From the NCBI GenBank assembly GCA_046714215.1, contig JBKKBM010000086.1:1-5482 (forward strand): DNA of 5,482 nucleotides, given 5' to 3'. This DNA comes from DATLCI01 sp046714215 (GTDB lineage: Bacteria > Acidobacteriota > Terriglobia > Terriglobales > Acidobacteriaceae). Positions 4,386 through 5,482 of the stretch are shown here, one piece after another. A model generated the notes under the pieces. The model did not search any database and was not told the DNA's origin. It saw only the letters and a list, made by a program, of their open reading frames with translations. The translations under genes were made by a program, and so were the position numbers. The stretch's first letter is position 1; the number at the start of each line of letters is the position of its first letter.

Positions 4386-4405
4386 AAAACAAAACCCCGC
4401 CGGGT
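4386..4405 (-). terminator. Possible weak terminator after the CheB-Crp gene
   Basis: On the minus strand ACCC, loop GGCG and GGGT (4405-4394) form a short stem, extended by one G-U pair, followed by TTTGTTTT. It lies about 45 bases after the stop at 4450. The stem is short, so it is only a candidate. Confidence 0.4.
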
Positions 4406-4449
4406 CGCTAGGCAAGGAAGGCATTTAAGAAGTGGACCGGAAGACCATT

Positions 4450-5482
4450 TCAGTCGCCTTTGTCAGGCGTGTCGTGAAGAATAACATTGAGAAGTGAGCT
4501 GTGGACTTCCAACCCACCGTTGTAATGAATAAGACCCAACTTCCTGAATTTGTTCATGAAGAAGCTGACCCGTGACCGGGTTGTGCCTACCATCTCTGCG
4601 AGGGTCTCCTGGCTGATCTTGGGGACTACCGTCGCGGGCGTGCCCCCTTTCCCGAATTGAGCAAGCAATAACAGGATCCGAGCTAGCCTCTTCTCGCTGG
4701 AACTAAAGAGTTGGTCAACCAAGTCCGCTTCGTAGCGGATGTTCCGCCCCAATAAATATGCCGTGAACATGTCAGACAATGTACGTTCGCGGGTAAGGGC
4801 AAGCATCATTGCCTCGTTGGCGATTCGCATGAGTTCGCAATCTGTCATCGCAACTGCAGATCCCATGCGTAGAGGCTGTCCTGCCAGGCAACCTTCTCCG
4901 CAGAAATCGCCCGCCTTCAATATGCCGAGGGTAGCTTCCTTGCCGTTCCCCGAGACCACGGTAAGTCTTACCATGCCCTTCTGGATATAAAAAACCGCAT
5001 CACAGGTTGCGCCTTGAGAGTAGATTGCTTGTTTCGCCGGCACCCGCACAATTTTCCGACCCTCACCGATGGTGGCCAGAAACGTTTTCGGGTCAAACTC
5101 GCGTTTCTTACTTGTTGCCAGCGTGCGTGCCAATCTTTGCAGTGCATTGGGGATCTTGTCGGGTGGTAGAACGAAATCAATACAGCCTGCAGCCTGAGCA
5201 CTGAGCGGCATGCTGGATTCGTCGGCCGTCCGGTCCTGCGCAAAGGTCTTTCCCCCGTTTGCCTGAATGTGCTTGCATCCCTCCGTACCGTCGCTCCCAT
5301 ACCCGGAGAGGATAATGCCGATCGCACGCGTCCCCATAGCCTCTGCTAAAGAAATAAACAATAAATCTATCTGCTTGTTCCTTTTAGTGCGTGAGGGGCC
5401 AACTTTGAAGGCAGAGCCCTCGATCAGGAGATCCGCGTTCGGAGGGATCACATACACGTGATTCGCCCGGATCGGCATCGCT
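4450..5482 (-). CDS. CheB-type methylesterase domain fused to a Crp/Fnr-family regulator (5' end outside window)
   Basis: The frame is open at the right edge. MPIRANHVYVIPPNADL at 5478 matches an internal CheB segment, so the ATG at 5478 is probably not the start. Numbering from that Met, residues 1-117 are the C-terminal half of a CheB methylesterase domain, which removes methyl groups from chemoreceptors. The catalytic Asp is D63 in ILSGYGSDG, and FAQD and DFVLPPDKIP follow. The catalytic Ser and His would lie beyond the edge. Residues 128-250 form a cyclic-nucleotide-binding domain with a phosphate-cassette-like GEGCLAGQPLRMGSA (Gly194, Glu195, Arg204). Residues 287-315 form a Crp-type helix-turn-helix (ISQETLAEMVGTTRSRVSFF). 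The junction was translated codon by codon and contains no stop. No Met lies between M90 and M169, which leaves only a TTG at L116 as a separate start, with no ribosome site. The domain calls are firm; that one protein is made is likely. Confidence 0.9.
   Translation of the reverse strand, partial: AMPIRANHVYVIPPNADLLIEGSAFKVGPSRTKRNKQIDLLFISLAEAMGTRAIGIILSGYGSDGTEGCKHIQANGGKTFAQDRTADESSMPLSAQAAGCIDFVLPPDKIPNALQRLARTLATSKKREFDPKTFLATIGEGRKIVRVPAKQAIYSQGATCDAVFYIQKGMVRLTVVSGNGKEATLGILKAGDFCGEGCLAGQPLRMGSAVAMTDCELMRIANEAMMLALTRERTLSDMFTAYLLGRNIRYEADLVDQLFSSSEKRLARILLLLAQFGKGGTPATVVPKISQETLAEMVGTTRSRVSFFMNKFRKLGLIHYNGGLEVHSSLLNVILHDTPDKGD

Noticed and set aside
4739..5461. Plus-strand frames and a second minus-strand frame (4968-5327) within the CheB-Crp gene
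   Set aside because: They are shadows of the long minus-strand frame, which carries two recognisable domain types throughout.
1..5482. CRISPR array, insertion sequence, prophage or toxin-antitoxin pair
   Set aside because: There are no regularly spaced repeats of 25-40 bases, no transposase or integrase motifs, and no paired small genes with toxin or antitoxin features.

Overview
The window looks like a stretch of chromosome from an Acidobacteriota-type soil or sediment bacterium. This is an inference from four things: fairly high GC; the rimP-nusA gene order; a Crp/Fnr-type regulator resembling those common in that phylum; and intergenic DNA crowded with short hairpins and repeats, including a TGTCATCCTGAGCG...GAAGGACC element. 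No 16S or other decisive marker is present, so the phylum call is tentative. All confident genes lie on the minus strand. One small plus-strand gene sits at 3468-3752.

Layout, left to right. (1) Positions 1-951 hold the N-terminal 317 codons of nusA, cut off by the window edge inside the second KH domain. (2) Positions 952-1129 are a spacer with a dispersed palindromic repeat 20 bases upstream of nusA and a short octamer repeat. (3) Positions 1130-1819 hold rimP, which starts at GTG and carries an unusual insertion of about 50 residues. (4) Positions 1820-2177 hold no gene but look regulatory. Read on the minus strand they contain a hairpin after the previous gene, a sigma70-like promoter, a structured stretch of about 125 nt, a rho-independent terminator, a heptamer tandem repeat, and then rimP. 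This could be an attenuated leader for the rimP-nusA operon or a small RNA. (5) Positions 2178-2546 encode a stand-alone receiver-like domain that lacks the phosphoacceptor Asp. (6) Positions 2681-4050 hold three small, charged hypothetical proteins on the minus strand and one small hypothetical on the plus strand, with a bidirectional terminator at 3801-3835. (7) Positions 4051-4449 hold no gene, but carry two tandem copies of a hairpin repeat and a second, diverged copy of the repeat found upstream of nusA. (8) Positions 4450-5482 encode a protein, open at the right edge, that joins the C-terminal half of a CheB-type methylesterase domain to a complete Crp/Fnr-type regulator.

RimP (30S maturation) and NusA (elongation and termination factor) are a classic co-transcribed pair, and the leader upstream of rimP is the natural place to control them. 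The other genes show no clear pathway link to that pair. The most unusual item is the CheB-Crp fusion, which would place a chemotaxis-type methylesterase domain and a DNA-binding cyclic-nucleotide-sensor-type domain in one polypeptide.
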